Positions 1-9,132 of a stretch of DNA of 64,000 nt are shown piece by piece. The DNA is taken from positions 124,001-188,000 of the forward strand of contig NZ_AEVS01000049.1 of assembly GCF_000189255.1 (NCBI RefSeq), given 5' to 3'. The notes under the pieces were generated by a model. That model was not told where the DNA came from and did no database searches. It saw only the letters and a program-made list of their open reading frames with translations. Numbering within the stretch: the first letter of the stretch is position 1; every line of letters begins with the position of its first letter. A program made the position numbers and the translations under genes. This DNA comes from Vibrio brasiliensis LMG 20546 (GTDB lineage Bacteria > Pseudomonadota > Gammaproteobacteria > Enterobacterales > Vibrionaceae).

Positions 1-258
1 GAAGCAGGTGGTCCGTCAGAGCGCGCTTATCTTGAGAAGATTTCTATCGTCAATATGTCTTGCTGTCAGGGTCAGGCAAGAACCTTTGATCTGGTTGATT
101 TCAGTAAAACTGCCAACATTTACCAGCTTCCTGTGTTACGTGCCGGCGACACTATTTATGTCCCAGACCGTAGCGAAAGCATTCTCGAAAAAGCCCGTGT
201 CGGTCTGGAAGATATCTTACGCCTGACTACCACCATTGTATTGATAGGAGCCTTGTAA
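1..258 (+). CDS. sypC: SypC-like polysaccharide export protein, 3' end only
   Basis: The window opens inside this gene; only the last 85 residues are present, in frame 1 to the TAA at 256-258. The visible part has the SLBB-like ending of outer-membrane polysaccharide export proteins of the Wza/KpsD class, with the typical phrase LRAGDTIYVPD at about residues 48-58 of the fragment, followed by a hydrophobic C-terminus (LTTTIVLIGAL). Family members form the outer-membrane channel for capsule or exopolysaccharide. The stop overlaps the next start (TAATG), so it is translationally coupled to sypD. The name rests on the downstream gene order, which matches the V. fischeri syp locus. Confidence 0.8.
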   Translation, partial: EAGGPSERAYLEKISIVNMSCCQGQARTFDLVDFSKTANIYQLPVLRAGDTIYVPDRSESILEKARVGLEDILRLTTTIVLIGAL

Positions 259-953
259 TGATCATTCCTTCTACCCATACAGAGATTGAACAAATCTATC
301 TGGCTGCTGAGATGAATGGCTGTCGTTCACTGTGTATTACAGCATGCCAGTCAGGTGACGGTGTCACGGCTGTGGTATCTGCCCTTGCTGAGCGTTACTT
401 ACTGGCTGGACATAAAACCCTGGTTGTGGATTTGAATACTTTTCACCCAGCTTTCGAATCGATTGATGCCATCCCTCAATCCAATGAGCAAGTCGGACGT
501 CTGGTGGAACATTCGGATACCCACCAGCTATTTACTGGCCTACCGGTACCCAATAATCAATCGGCGCTACTTGCGTATAAAGATCCCTGTCACCTGTCAA
601 ATGCAGTCAGCGAATGGTTGGAACAGTATGACCGGGTTATCTGTGACACTTCTCCATTGCTACATATCAACCGAGGCAACATTCCGGCTCAGGTCGTGGC
701 CGGAGCCTGTGACAAAACTGTGCTGGTCGTAATGGGTGGAAAAACCACGTCAGCTCAATTAACTAAGGCGACAGAAATGCTCAGCAGTCAAACGATCTCT
801 TTGCTTGGTTCGATTCTGAACATGCGTGATCAGGCAACACTGGCGCAGGAGCTTGTCCGCGAATTAAACCGACTTAAGTTTATTCCCCGTGCTTGGCGGG
901 ACCGTATGGCAAGCAAAATTTTAACTAACGAGTTTCTGGCTCAGTCAGCGTAG
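258..953 (+). CDS. sypD: SypD, CpsD/Wzc-like cytoplasmic ATPase with degenerate Walker A
   Basis: 231 residues, related to the cytoplasmic half of bacterial tyrosine kinases (CpsD/CapB/Wzc-C) that partner with Wzz-type chain-length proteins. The fold signature is present: a P-loop-like stretch near residue 30 (ACQSGDGVTAV), a Walker A'-like VVDLN near residue 60, and a Walker B-like VICDTSPLL near residue 130. The lysine expected in GxGK(S/T) is valine here, and the C-terminus has no tyrosine cluster, so ATP-dependent autophosphorylation is doubtful. The likely membrane partner is SypO. It overlaps sypC by one base and lies 8 nt before the binding-protein gene. Confidence 0.82.
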   Translation: MIIPSTHTEIEQIYLAAEMNGCRSLCITACQSGDGVTAVVSALAERYLLAGHKTLVVDLNTFHPAFESIDAIPQSNEQVGRLVEHSDTHQLFTGLPVPNNQSALLAYKDPCHLSNAVSEWLEQYDRVICDTSPLLHINRGNIPAQVVAGACDKTVLVVMGGKTTSAQLTKATEMLSSQTISLLGSILNMRDQATLAQELVRELNRLKFIPRAWRDRMASKILTNEFLAQSA

Positions 954-961
954 GAGTATTT

Positions 962-1762
962 ATGATTCGTTCCCTAATGTTCATTGTCACACTCTTTGTT
1001 GCCTCGACGAGCTTTGCTCAAACACTCACCTTTGGCATTGTACCGCAACAATCAGCCAGCCGACTCGCTGAACAATGGACTCCAATCATGGATTACATTA
1101 GCGAGACTACAGGCATTAAAGTGGTATTCAGTACCGCCCCCGACATCCCTACTTTTGAGCAACGCTTAGCAAATGGAATGTACGATATTGCCTATATGAA
1201 TCCTTACCATTACACAGTGTTTAGTCATCAACCGGGTTACCGCGCCATCGTTAAAGCCAAAGATAAACAGATACGTGGCATTATCGTCGCGCGTAAAAAT
1301 GACCCAATAGAATCTATTCAGCAACTCGATAATTCAAAGCTTGCGTTCCCTTCACCAGCCGCTTTTGCTGCAACAATACTGACTCAGAGTGATCTCAACC
1401 GTGCGGCAGTCAATTACGAGGCCGACTATGTCTCTTCGCATGATTCTGTCTATCTGGGCGTAGCGAAAGGGTTTTATCCAGCTGGCGGCGGTGTTATGCG
1501 AACCTTCCTCTCTCTGCCAGAGGTTATCAAATCGCAACTAAAACTGATTTGGCGAACGGCTCCCTACACTCCACATGCGATAGCAGTTCACCCTCGCCTT
1601 ACCACCGAAACAGCTGAAAAAGTACAGTCGGCGCTAGTTGCTTTGGACTCAAGTCAGACAGGTGAAAAACAACTTGCCCAACTTAGCCTCAAAGGGTTCG
1701 TTAACGCTCAGGATAGAGACTGGAATGACGTGCGCAAATTAAACATTACGATTTTGGATTAG
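962..1762 (+). CDS. PhnD-like periplasmic binding protein in the sypE position
   Basis: 266 residues with a clear signal peptide (MIRSLMFIVTLFVASTSFA, cleavage near residue 20). The rest matches the phosphate/phosphite/phosphonate-binding (PhnD) family: an opening beta strand TFGIVPQQSA, the pocket-like YDIAYMNPYHY at about 78-88, and the SPAAFAATI segment at about 135. No ABC permease or ATPase lies nearby; the next gene encodes the membrane sensor kinase SypF. In V. fischeri this slot holds sypE, a response regulator, which is absent here. I infer a sensing rather than transport role, presenting a small anionic ligand to the periplasmic domain of SypF. The start has GGAG 7 nt upstream. Confidence 0.82.
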   Translation: MIRSLMFIVTLFVASTSFAQTLTFGIVPQQSASRLAEQWTPIMDYISETTGIKVVFSTAPDIPTFEQRLANGMYDIAYMNPYHYTVFSHQPGYRAIVKAKDKQIRGIIVARKNDPIESIQQLDNSKLAFPSPAAFAATILTQSDLNRAAVNYEADYVSSHDSVYLGVAKGFYPAGGGVMRTFLSLPEVIKSQLKLIWRTAPYTPHAIAVHPRLTTETAEKVQSALVALDSSQTGEKQLAQLSLKGFVNAQDRDWNDVRKLNITILD

Positions 1763-1773
1763 TGGAGAGCAAC

Positions 1774-4086
1774 ATGACTTTACGTTCTAAAACCATTCTT
1801 GGTATCGCGATAATCGAGATCGTCGTCTTGGTAGTTTTGGTGTTCAGCGCAATGAGCTTTCTCTCTGAATCGAATGAGAAGCAACTGATACAAAGAGCGA
1901 ACTCAAGTGCCACCATGTTTACTCAAGCGGCAAGGGATGCAGTGTTATCAACGGATATTGCCACCCTTGAGAGTCTTGTCGACGAGTTTATGACTCTAGA
2001 AGATGTTGCCTATGTACGTGTGCTCCGTGATGGCAAGGAGATGGCTTGTGCGGGAGACAAGGATATACTCCAACGCGCAATGACAAGTGACACTGGGTTA
2101 AACAGCGTCGACGACGGTATATTTGACCTGCGCACTGAAATTGAAGTGAATGGCAAAGCGTATGGTTACGTCGACATCGGCTTTGAAACCCAGCCAATTA
2201 TGATGATGCTCAATGATGCACAAAAAGCGATTGTCGGGATAGCCACCATGGAAGTCGTCTTGGTCGCCCTGTTCTCATTCGCTTTGGGCACTTATCTGAC
2301 CAGAGGCTTAACCAGATTAACCTCAGCGGTTACCACCATAGGGCATTCGGGTCCTGGTTTTCAGCTAAACGAACAAGCAAAAGACGAAATCGGTGATGTT
2401 GCACGTGCATTTGACGATATGTCGGCAAAACTCGAGCAAGATTACAAACTGCTTAATGCTGCCCGTGAAGATGCTGAACTCTCATGTGACTCTAAAAGTC
2501 GCTTTCTCGCGTCAATGTCTCATGAAATAAGAACACCAATGAATGGTGTACTCGGAATCCTGAATATTCTCGAAGAGACTGAGTTGAGCAATGAACAGCG
2601 TAAACTGGTCTCCACCGCAACCGAGTCAGGTCATTTCTTGCTCTCGGTGATCAACGACATCCTCGATTTTACCCGTATGGAGTCGAACACTTTAATTCTT
2701 GAAGACCAACCATTCGATTTTCGCCACTGCGTAGAGAGTGTTGTTGACTCATTTACTCCCACAGCCAAAGCACAAAACCTTGTACTGCACTGTTACATAG
2801 AAGGCAGTCTTCCAGGTAAGGTTCGCGGTGACATTAACCGCGTCAAACAGATACTTTTAAACCTTATCGGAAATGCAATTAAGTTTACTCATCAAGGTAG
2901 TGTAACGATCAAAGTCGGTTCAGAACCGTTAGCCGATAAGAAAGTGAGGATTACTTGCCAGATTCAAGATACCGGTATTGGTATTAAGCAAAGTGCAATT
3001 GAGTATCTGTTTGATGAGTTCACTATGGTTGATCAAACCTATTCGCGCAGTAAAGAAGGCTCTGGTCTGGGGTTAGCCATCTGTCGTCGCCTTTGTAACC
3101 TTATGGACGGTGAAGTCCGTGTTGAAAGTCAGCCAGACATCGGTAGCACCTTTACTTTTGATATCTCTCTACCAGTCGCTGACGAATTGATCTCGTCTCC
3201 AGAGTCAACGGATTCTAAACCTGAACTTAAATACACTAATGTACGCGTGCTAGTTGCTGAAGATAACCGAGCGAACCAATTAGTCATTAGGGAAATGTTT
3301 AAGCGCATCGGCCTCAATATCGACATTGCGGAAAATGGACGTCAGGCAATTGAGATGGTTCAGCAGTATCAGTATGACGTGATCTTCATGGATATCTCCA
3401 TGCCGGAGATGGATGGTATGCAAGCGTGTAAAGCGATTCGTAACTTAGACGACCCAGCCACAGCTAAATTGCCTATCATCGCCCTTACCGCCCATTCACT
3501 AGCAGGCGATAAAGAGAAGTTCCTCGCTTCAGGAATGAATGATTACTTATCAAAACCTCTAAGAGCATCACAACTAATTGATAAAATTAATCTATTCTTA
3601 AATGAAGAACAGAATACGGTGTCCGATTCAGCACACAAAACAGAGATTCAAACTGAGCAACCAAAGGCATATAAGGCTAGTATTGAAAAAGTCGAGCCAG
3701 TGAAACAGGAAGAGGTGAACTTGGAACTTGTCGATGAGCAAATATTACAACAGATGATTGAAGACACCAGCGCAGAGGTGATTCCTCTGTTGATCGACCA
3801 CTATCTTGAAGAATCACAGCAAAGGTTAGAGAAGATTTATCAGGCGATTGAGCGCGAGGATGCTGAAACTGTTGAGTTTGAAACGCATACTCTGGGTAGC
3901 TCTTCGCTGGCACTTGGTAACCGTACTCTGTCTAACTTTGCGCGCAAAATCGAGCACCTCTGCATTGATGGTCAGGGTGTGCAGGCATTTAAACTCAAAG
4001 ATGAGTTACAACATGTCGCCGAACAGTCACTGGCAGCGCTAGAACAGCGTAAACAACAAGGTTTTTCACAACCGACGCAACTTTAA
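1774..4086 (+). CDS. sypF: SypF hybrid sensor kinase (HK-REC-HPt)
   Basis: 770 residues. Order: TM1 (about 8-30), a short periplasmic domain, TM2 (about 152-175), HAMP, HisKA with the phospho-acceptor His250 in SHEIRTP, an HATPase domain (DTGIGI, GSGLGL), a receiver with Asp540 (FMDISMPEMDG) and a C-terminal HPt with His705 in HTLGSSSLALG. This is a full phosphorelay able to pass phosphate to SypG. The ATG at 1774 is chosen over the in-frame GTG at 1762 because GGAGAGCAAC lies just before it. In V. fischeri SypF controls syp transcription through SypG. The neighbouring PhnD-like protein is a plausible ligand receptor for its periplasmic loop. Confidence 0.93.
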   Translation: MTLRSKTILGIAIIEIVVLVVLVFSAMSFLSESNEKQLIQRANSSATMFTQAARDAVLSTDIATLESLVDEFMTLEDVAYVRVLRDGKEMACAGDKDILQRAMTSDTGLNSVDDGIFDLRTEIEVNGKAYGYVDIGFETQPIMMMLNDAQKAIVGIATMEVVLVALFSFALGTYLTRGLTRLTSAVTTIGHSGPGFQLNEQAKDEIGDVARAFDDMSAKLEQDYKLLNAAREDAELSCDSKSRFLASMSHEIRTPMNGVLGILNILEETELSNEQRKLVSTATESGHFLLSVINDILDFTRMESNTLILEDQPFDFRHCVESVVDSFTPTAKAQNLVLHCYIEGSLPGKVRGDINRVKQILLNLIGNAIKFTHQGSVTIKVGSEPLADKKVRITCQIQDTGIGIKQSAIEYLFDEFTMVDQTYSRSKEGSGLGLAICRRLCNLMDGEVRVESQPDIGSTFTFDISLPVADELISSPESTDSKPELKYTNVRVLVAEDNRANQLVIREMFKRIGLNIDIAENGRQAIEMVQQYQYDVIFMDISMPEMDGMQACKAIRNLDDPATAKLPIIALTAHSLAGDKEKFLASGMNDYLSKPLRASQLIDKINLFLNEEQNTVSDSAHKTEIQTEQPKAYKASIEKVEPVKQEEVNLELVDEQILQQMIEDTSAEVIPLLIDHYLEESQQRLEKIYQAIEREDAETVEFETHTLGSSSLALGNRTLSNFARKIEHLCIDGQGVQAFKLKDELQHVAEQSLAALEQRKQQGFSQPTQL

Positions 4087-4110
4087 CCGTTTCTTGTTAG
4101 GAAATTGCCA

Positions 4111-5562
4111 ATGAAACCGAAAGTATTATTAATAGAAGACTCCACGTCACTGGCCATTCTGTATAAGCAGTACGTGAAAGATGAGAACTACGACCTTTTT
4201 CACGTCGAAACAGGTAAAGAAGCGATCGCGTTTATCGAACGTAACGTGCCTCAACTGGTGATTCTCGATCTTAAACTTCCTGACATGGACGGCGAGCATA
4301 TTCTCGACTGGATTAACGAACATCAGGTACCGACCTCGGTGGTTATTGCCACTGCACACGGTTCGGTTGATGTTGCAGTCAGCCTGCTACAGAAAGGAGC
4401 GAAGGATTTTCTCGAGAAACCCATTAACGCAGACCGACTCAAAACGTCGATTGCCCTGCACTTACAACAAGTAAAACTTGAGTCTCTGGTCGAGGATATC
4501 GAGGCTAAGTTTGATCGTAACAGATTCCATGGTTTTATCGGCTCCAGTTTACCCATGCAGGGGGTATACAAAATCATCGACTCTGTGGCTCCGACCTCTG
4601 CAAGCGTGTTTATTATTGGCGAGAGCGGTACGGGTAAAGAAGTGTGTGCAGAAGCGATCCATCAAGAGAGTAAACGTAAGGACAAACCTTTCGTTGCCAT
4701 CAACTGTGGCGCGATCCCCAAAGACTTAATGGAAAGTGAGATCTTTGGTCACGTCAAAGGCGCTTTCACTGGGGCGACATCCGATCGTAAAGGTGCGGCG
4801 TCACTGGCTAACGGCGGCACCCTGTTCCTCGACGAACTGTGTGAAATGGAGTTAGAGATGCAGAAGAAGTTGCTGCGTTTTCTCCAGACGGGAACCTTCA
4901 CACCATTGGGTGCGACCAAAGAGATGAAAGTCGATGTACGTATTATCTGCGCAACTAACCGTGATCCTTTGGTCGAAGTTGAACAAGGTCGATTCAGAGA
5001 AGATCTCTATTACCGTGTTCATGTGGTACCTATTGAGATGCCTCCACTGCGTGAGCGAGGTAACGATATTGTCACCCTTGCCACTCATTTCCTTAAAGTG
5101 TACGCCAAAGAAGATGGCAAGAAGTTTTCTGCTATTCATCGCGAAACCGAATCCACACTCAAGCGTTACAATTGGCCTGGTAATGTTCGCCAGCTACAGA
5201 ACATAATACGCAATATTGTTGTGCTCAATGATGATAGCCACCTAAGGTTTGATCATCTACCAGCTCAGCTGACCAGTAACAAAAAAGCAGCGCCAAGTCA
5301 GCCGGCACCAGCGGTTGTTGCACCGCCACCTTCAGCGGTTGAAGCGGCACATCCCGAGGAGCCAGACTTAACAACTAACCCTGCTAAACCAAATGTAAAT
5401 ATTCGCCCTATGTGGCAAATAGAGCGAGAGGCCATTCAACAGGCAATTGACTATTGTGATGGTAACGTGCTGAACGCTGCGGTATTGCTAGAACTCAGCC
5501 CATCAACCGTGTACCGCAAGAAGCAAGCCTGGGAGTCTGAGGATGAGCAGCAGCTCGTCTAG
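4111..5562 (+). CDS. sypG: SypG sigma-54-dependent response regulator
   Basis: 483 residues, NtrC class. Receiver domain 1-120 with Asp53 (VILDLKLPDMDG); AAA+ domain from about 140 with Walker A GESGTGKE, the sigma-54 contact loop GAFTGAT and Walker B-like LFLDELCEM; a proline/alanine-rich linker near 395-430; and a C-terminal Fis-type helix-turn-helix (CDGNVLNAAVLLELSPSTVYRK). In V. fischeri SypG is the direct activator of the syp operons, and matching binding sites and -24/-12 elements occur downstream here. The ATG at 4111 has AGGA 8 nt upstream; an earlier in-frame TTG at 4105 is less likely. The 3' end overlaps sypH by 20 bases. Confidence 0.95.
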   Translation: MKPKVLLIEDSTSLAILYKQYVKDENYDLFHVETGKEAIAFIERNVPQLVILDLKLPDMDGEHILDWINEHQVPTSVVIATAHGSVDVAVSLLQKGAKDFLEKPINADRLKTSIALHLQQVKLESLVEDIEAKFDRNRFHGFIGSSLPMQGVYKIIDSVAPTSASVFIIGESGTGKEVCAEAIHQESKRKDKPFVAINCGAIPKDLMESEIFGHVKGAFTGATSDRKGAASLANGGTLFLDELCEMELEMQKKLLRFLQTGTFTPLGATKEMKVDVRIICATNRDPLVEVEQGRFREDLYYRVHVVPIEMPPLRERGNDIVTLATHFLKVYAKEDGKKFSAIHRETESTLKRYNWPGNVRQLQNIIRNIVVLNDDSHLRFDHLPAQLTSNKKAAPSQPAPAVVAPPPSAVEAAHPEEPDLTTNPAKPNVNIRPMWQIEREAIQQAIDYCDGNVLNAAVLLELSPSTVYRKKQAWESEDEQQLV

Positions 5563-6595
5563 CCAAGTCTGGTTAGTCATCGACAGCCAGACATTCGGTG
5601 GGATAGAAACTCATGTGCTTGAGCTCGCTAAAGGGCTTAAGCAATTTGAAATTGAAGTAAAAGTCTGGTTATTACGCCACTACTCGCATCCGGCACAATT
5701 AGCGCAACAGCTAAAACAGGCCAATATAGCGGTCGGCTACCTCGACAAAGCTGGTGACAACTATTTCCTTTCTCTGTTGAACAAAGTAAAACATCATCGC
5801 CCTGTCGCACTTCACGCCCACGGTTACAAAGCGAGTGTGACCTGCAAGGTGATCCGCCTACTAACCGGGATCAATCAGGTTTCCACTTACCATGCAGGCG
5901 AGACACCCAAAGGTAAGGTTTGGCTCTATGATGCCATTGACCGGTATAGTGGATTTGTTTCGTCGCACTCTATTGTGGTTAGCGACGCAATTGCAGCTAA
6001 ACTGCCCTACTCATCGGTTTACTTCAATAACTTTGTTGATAGCAATATCTTGCAAGCTTCTTCAGGTGAACAAATTGCTTTTGTTGGTCGCCTCAGTGAG
6101 GAAAAAGCACCTGATCGCTTCGTTGAACTTGCGCGGCTTAACAAGTCATTAAGCTTTGACGTCTATGGTTCAGGCGCGATGGAAGCCAGGTTAAAGAGCA
6201 CTGCTCCCGACAATGTCGTTTTTCACGGACACCAAACTAACATGACTCAAGTGTGGGATAACATTGGTTTGTTGATCATCTGCTCACGCTATGAAGGGCT
6301 TCCTATGGCTGCGCTCGAAGCAATGGCGCGAGGTATACCTGTTTTAGCCTTGAACGTTGGTAACCTGAGCAAGCTGATTCAGCATCAGAGCAACGGATAT
6401 CTTGTCGACTCGATGGCACAACTTAATCAATCATTGAGTGAATTTATCAATCTCGACAACAATGCCCGCAAAATACTTAAATCCAACGCGATCACCACAA
6501 TAGAACAGCACTTTTCTCCCTCCGCTGTTATCCCCCAATTACTTGCAATCTACTCGCCCAATCAATTTCAAACTGATTGTCAAATTGAGAAATAG
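5543..6595 (+). CDS. sypH: SypH glycosyltransferase (GT4 type)
   Basis: 350 residues, a cytoplasmic GT-B glycosyltransferase. The N-terminal part has the GG(I/V)E motif (SQTFGGIETHVLELAKGL) of GT4 enzymes, and the C-terminal Rossmann half has VGRLSEEKAPDRF and the EX7E donor-site region CSRYEGLPMAALEAMARGIPV. It should add a sugar to the lipid-linked repeat unit. The sugar specificity cannot be read from sequence. It starts inside the sypG coding region (20-base overlap), so it is coupled to the regulator. Its last bases contain the SypG-box-like palindrome that precedes sypI. Confidence 0.88.
   Translation: MSSSSSSQVWLVIDSQTFGGIETHVLELAKGLKQFEIEVKVWLLRHYSHPAQLAQQLKQANIAVGYLDKAGDNYFLSLLNKVKHHRPVALHAHGYKASVTCKVIRLLTGINQVSTYHAGETPKGKVWLYDAIDRYSGFVSSHSIVVSDAIAAKLPYSSVYFNNFVDSNILQASSGEQIAFVGRLSEEKAPDRFVELARLNKSLSFDVYGSGAMEARLKSTAPDNVVFHGHQTNMTQVWDNIGLLIICSRYEGLPMAALEAMARGIPVLALNVGNLSKLIQHQSNGYLVDSMAQLNQSLSEFINLDNNARKILKSNAITTIEQHFSPSAVIPQLLAIYSPNQFQTDCQIEK
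6577..6591. promoter_or_regulatory. SypG-box-like palindrome upstream of sypI
   Basis: TTGTCA-AAT-TGAGAA, a 6-3-6 inverted repeat with one mismatch from TTCTCA-N3-TGAGAA. It lies in the last codons of sypH, 70 bp before the -24 GG. As I recall it, the SypG enhancer described in V. fischeri is TTCTCA-N3-TG followed by degenerate positions, so this is a good candidate enhancer. Confidence 0.65.
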
Positions 6596-6660
6596 CCAGC
6601 AGTTAACTAAATGTAAAAAATTAATCCTTAAAAACCAATGACTTATCGTTGACGCATTTG

Positions 6661-6676
6661 TGGCATTCCGTTTGCC
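6661..6676 (+). promoter_or_regulatory. sigma-54 promoter of sypI
   Basis: TGGCATTCCGTTTGCC carries the invariant GG (6662-6663) and GC (6674-6675) separated by exactly 10 bases, matching the -24/-12 pattern TGGCAC-N5-TTGC. It sits 52 bp before the sypI start in a 132-bp gap with no other gene. Confidence 0.8.
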
Positions 6677-6727
6677 TTAACTCTGTTGTTAGACACCGTT
6701 TTCTACAACATCTATAAGGGGTTGGCT

Positions 6728-7933
6728 ATGGCGAGGAAAATTCTATTTGTGCATTACGGCGACAATTGGATTCGTGGCAGTGAGCAATGCTTGCTAGACC
6801 TGATTCATTACATCAGTCAACGTAATTACCAACCGGTGGTGTGGACTAATAACCGCACTCTGGCTGAGCTACTCGATCAGAATCAGGTCACGACTGAATT
6901 AAGCCAGTTTAAGTTACTGCTTGGTTGGCAGGCGCCTCGTTTCAATCTTATGAGTTGGGCTGGATTAGTTGAGCACGGCTGTGAGCTAATAGAACGTGAA
7001 AACATCGATCTCATCCACATAAACAGTGGCGCGCCATGTCAATGGATGATCGCAGCAGCACGAATTAAAAATGTTCCTTTAGTGACACAGCTTCACTGCC
7101 CTTACCAGACCAGAGACAGATTGACGCTCGGTCTGCACCTTTCCCCACATATTATTTCCGTAAGCCACCATGTCTCACAAGCATTGATTAAAGATGGCTA
7201 CCCGCAAAGTCGAGTATCAGTAGTCCATAATGGCATTGACACTCAATCACTGATTAAACAGCAGACTGTTGATGTTCGCGGCGAATTAAACATCTCAGAT
7301 CAAGATTTTATTTTTGCTACTGTCGGCTCACTGATTCACCGTAAAGGTATCGACCGACTGCTTACCGCTCTTCGACATGTGACACTCGAATACCCGAATG
7401 TTCATTTGGTGGTTATTGGTGATGGTCCGCTCAAACGCAAACTGAAGAATCAGGCCGAATACCTTCATCTTGCCGACCAGATTCACTTTGTTGGCGAACA
7501 ACACAATGTTATCGGATGGCTTAAAGGTTGCGATGCGTTTGTCAGCGGAGCACGTAGTGAAGCGTTCGGTCTGGTCGTTGCAGAAGCGGGGTTGGCAAAG
7601 CTGCCAATTGTGGCTCCTTTTGAAGGCGGAATACCGGAATTTATTAGTCACGGTAAAACAGGGGTGCTTTACCCTAACAAGGGAGTCGGTCCAATCGCCA
7701 ACGCTATGCGAATCCTAATCAACAATCCGAAGTTATGTCGCATATTGGCAGTCAAAGCATACCAGCACATTACTCGTAATCACGATCTGTCCGTCACCTG
7801 CCCTCAAATAGAGAAAGTTTATCAACAGATTCTGGCCCAGAAACAGAACAAACCACGCTCTCTGTTTAGTACTCTGCTGCCAATAAAAAGTTATCTCGCC
7901 AACCGCGTATCGTTGGGAGGTCAACATGGCTAA
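6728..7933 (+). CDS. sypI: SypI glycosyltransferase (GT4 type)
   Basis: 401 residues, GT-B fold. N-terminal MARKILFVHYGDNWIRGSEQ, then the acceptor-side segment LIHINSGAPCQWM and the C-terminal donor half TVGSLIHRKGIDRLL with SGARSEAFGLVVAEAGLAKLPIV (EX7E type). It is expected to act on the undecaprenyl-linked Syp repeat in the cytoplasm. The ATG at 6728 is used because AAGGGG lies 6 nt upstream; an in-frame TTG at 6686 lies only 10 bp past the -12 element and is rejected. First gene of the second syp transcription unit. It overlaps sypJ by 8 bases. Confidence 0.88.
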   Translation: MARKILFVHYGDNWIRGSEQCLLDLIHYISQRNYQPVVWTNNRTLAELLDQNQVTTELSQFKLLLGWQAPRFNLMSWAGLVEHGCELIERENIDLIHINSGAPCQWMIAAARIKNVPLVTQLHCPYQTRDRLTLGLHLSPHIISVSHHVSQALIKDGYPQSRVSVVHNGIDTQSLIKQQTVDVRGELNISDQDFIFATVGSLIHRKGIDRLLTALRHVTLEYPNVHLVVIGDGPLKRKLKNQAEYLHLADQIHFVGEQHNVIGWLKGCDAFVSGARSEAFGLVVAEAGLAKLPIVAPFEGGIPEFISHGKTGVLYPNKGVGPIANAMRILINNPKLCRILAVKAYQHITRNHDLSVTCPQIEKVYQQILAQKQNKPRSLFSTLLPIKSYLANRVSLGGQHG

Positions 7934-9110
7934 ATCTAACCTTACTCTGGTCTTCGACCCAATTCCTTTTAAAGGTGGGTCTAAAATCGCTACCAGCGAT
8001 GCCTTAAATGTCTGTCGTGTCAGGGATAACCAGTTTTTAGTGATGACCGTCGATCCTGAGTTCTGGCAATCGAGCGATTTTTACGCCAACCACAATGTTC
8101 AACTGGTCCGTATCTGGCCACTGCTCGGCTTGATGAAGGTTCATCACGGACCGCTATACTGGCTAAATCAACTATATCTGCTGTTGAGCTTGCTTTTCAC
8201 TTTGGTCTGCCATCGCGGTGTTAACAAGGTGGTAGGTGCATCGGGTCCTGGAATTGATATGGCACTTTACTTGTTGCAGCGGTTAGTGTCGCTTGAAGTG
8301 GTACAGTTTATTCACGGCAATGTAGGCCTGTCTCGTTCGATCGGTTACTGCCTGACTCGTGCTGACGCCGTGTTTTATCTTCCTTGTGCTCGTGAGAGTA
8401 TTAAAGCCGCACTTGAAGCCTATCTCTGCCATTCAACCAATATCTCAGACAGCGCACCGCTTGCTGAATCCTATTTAAGTTCTGCGCACTATCAGTCTTT
8501 TGTTAATGGCTTACCAAAGTCGCGCTGGCCAAGTCAATGTCAGACTCAACTACCGGTCTGCTTTTGGGCTGCGTCATTATTGAAGTGGAAAGGTTTAGAC
8601 ACATTGATTGAAGCGGTGAGAATCTCTGCTCGCTATAAACCTTTTGCCCTAAATATCTGCTTTATCCGCCCTAAAGAGACTTGCTTACCTGTATCGCAAG
8701 CTCCGGTCAATCTAAAGCATACCCATTGGTATCATGACCCAGACAATCTCGATCAGATCCGTAGCCAATCGAGCATATTTATTTCGACCAGCCGTAATGA
8801 ACCCTTCGGTTTATCTATCCTTGAAGCACTTGCTGCAGGTATGTGCGTTTTAATCCCGCAGGATGGTGCCTACTGGGATCAGGAGTTAACGCACAATGAA
8901 AACTGTATCAAATATCAAGCGAACGACCCTGACTCATTGGCGAATGCCCTCCTCTATGCGACAAGTGAGCAAGCAATACTTGAACGTTGCAGTAATAACG
9001 CCCGCTTGATCGCCAATAGCTACCGTGCTGAGTTCCGCTACCAGAAATTCGCTCAGTATCTTAATGGTGATGTTGCCACCACCATGACCAGTGCGTTGGA
9101 CAACAGCTAA
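7926..9110 (+). CDS. sypJ: SypJ glycosyltransferase (GT4-like)
   Basis: 394 residues. Less conserved than its neighbours but with the GT-B pattern: a donor-half entry WAASLLKWKGLDTLIEAV near residue 215 and ISTSRNEPFGLSILEALAAGM near residue 295, which is the EX7E region. A hydrophobic stretch near residue 80-105 (LYLLLSLLFTLVCHRG) could be a membrane anchor. The start overlaps sypI and is preceded by GGAGG. It probably adds another residue of the Syp repeat unit; acceptor and donor are unknown. Confidence 0.83.
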   Translation: MAKSNLTLVFDPIPFKGGSKIATSDALNVCRVRDNQFLVMTVDPEFWQSSDFYANHNVQLVRIWPLLGLMKVHHGPLYWLNQLYLLLSLLFTLVCHRGVNKVVGASGPGIDMALYLLQRLVSLEVVQFIHGNVGLSRSIGYCLTRADAVFYLPCARESIKAALEAYLCHSTNISDSAPLAESYLSSAHYQSFVNGLPKSRWPSQCQTQLPVCFWAASLLKWKGLDTLIEAVRISARYKPFALNICFIRPKETCLPVSQAPVNLKHTHWYHDPDNLDQIRSQSSIFISTSRNEPFGLSILEALAAGMCVLIPQDGAYWDQELTHNENCIKYQANDPDSLANALLYATSEQAILERCSNNARLIANSYRAEFRYQKFAQYLNGDVATTMTSALDNS

Positions 9111-9132
9111 ACCAACACGGGAGGGTAAGTCC

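Noticed and set aside
6686-6727. Longer start of sypI at a TTG (6686)
   Set aside because: It lies about 10 bp past the sigma-54 -12 element, before a plausible leader; the ATG at 6728 has a proper AAGGGG site.
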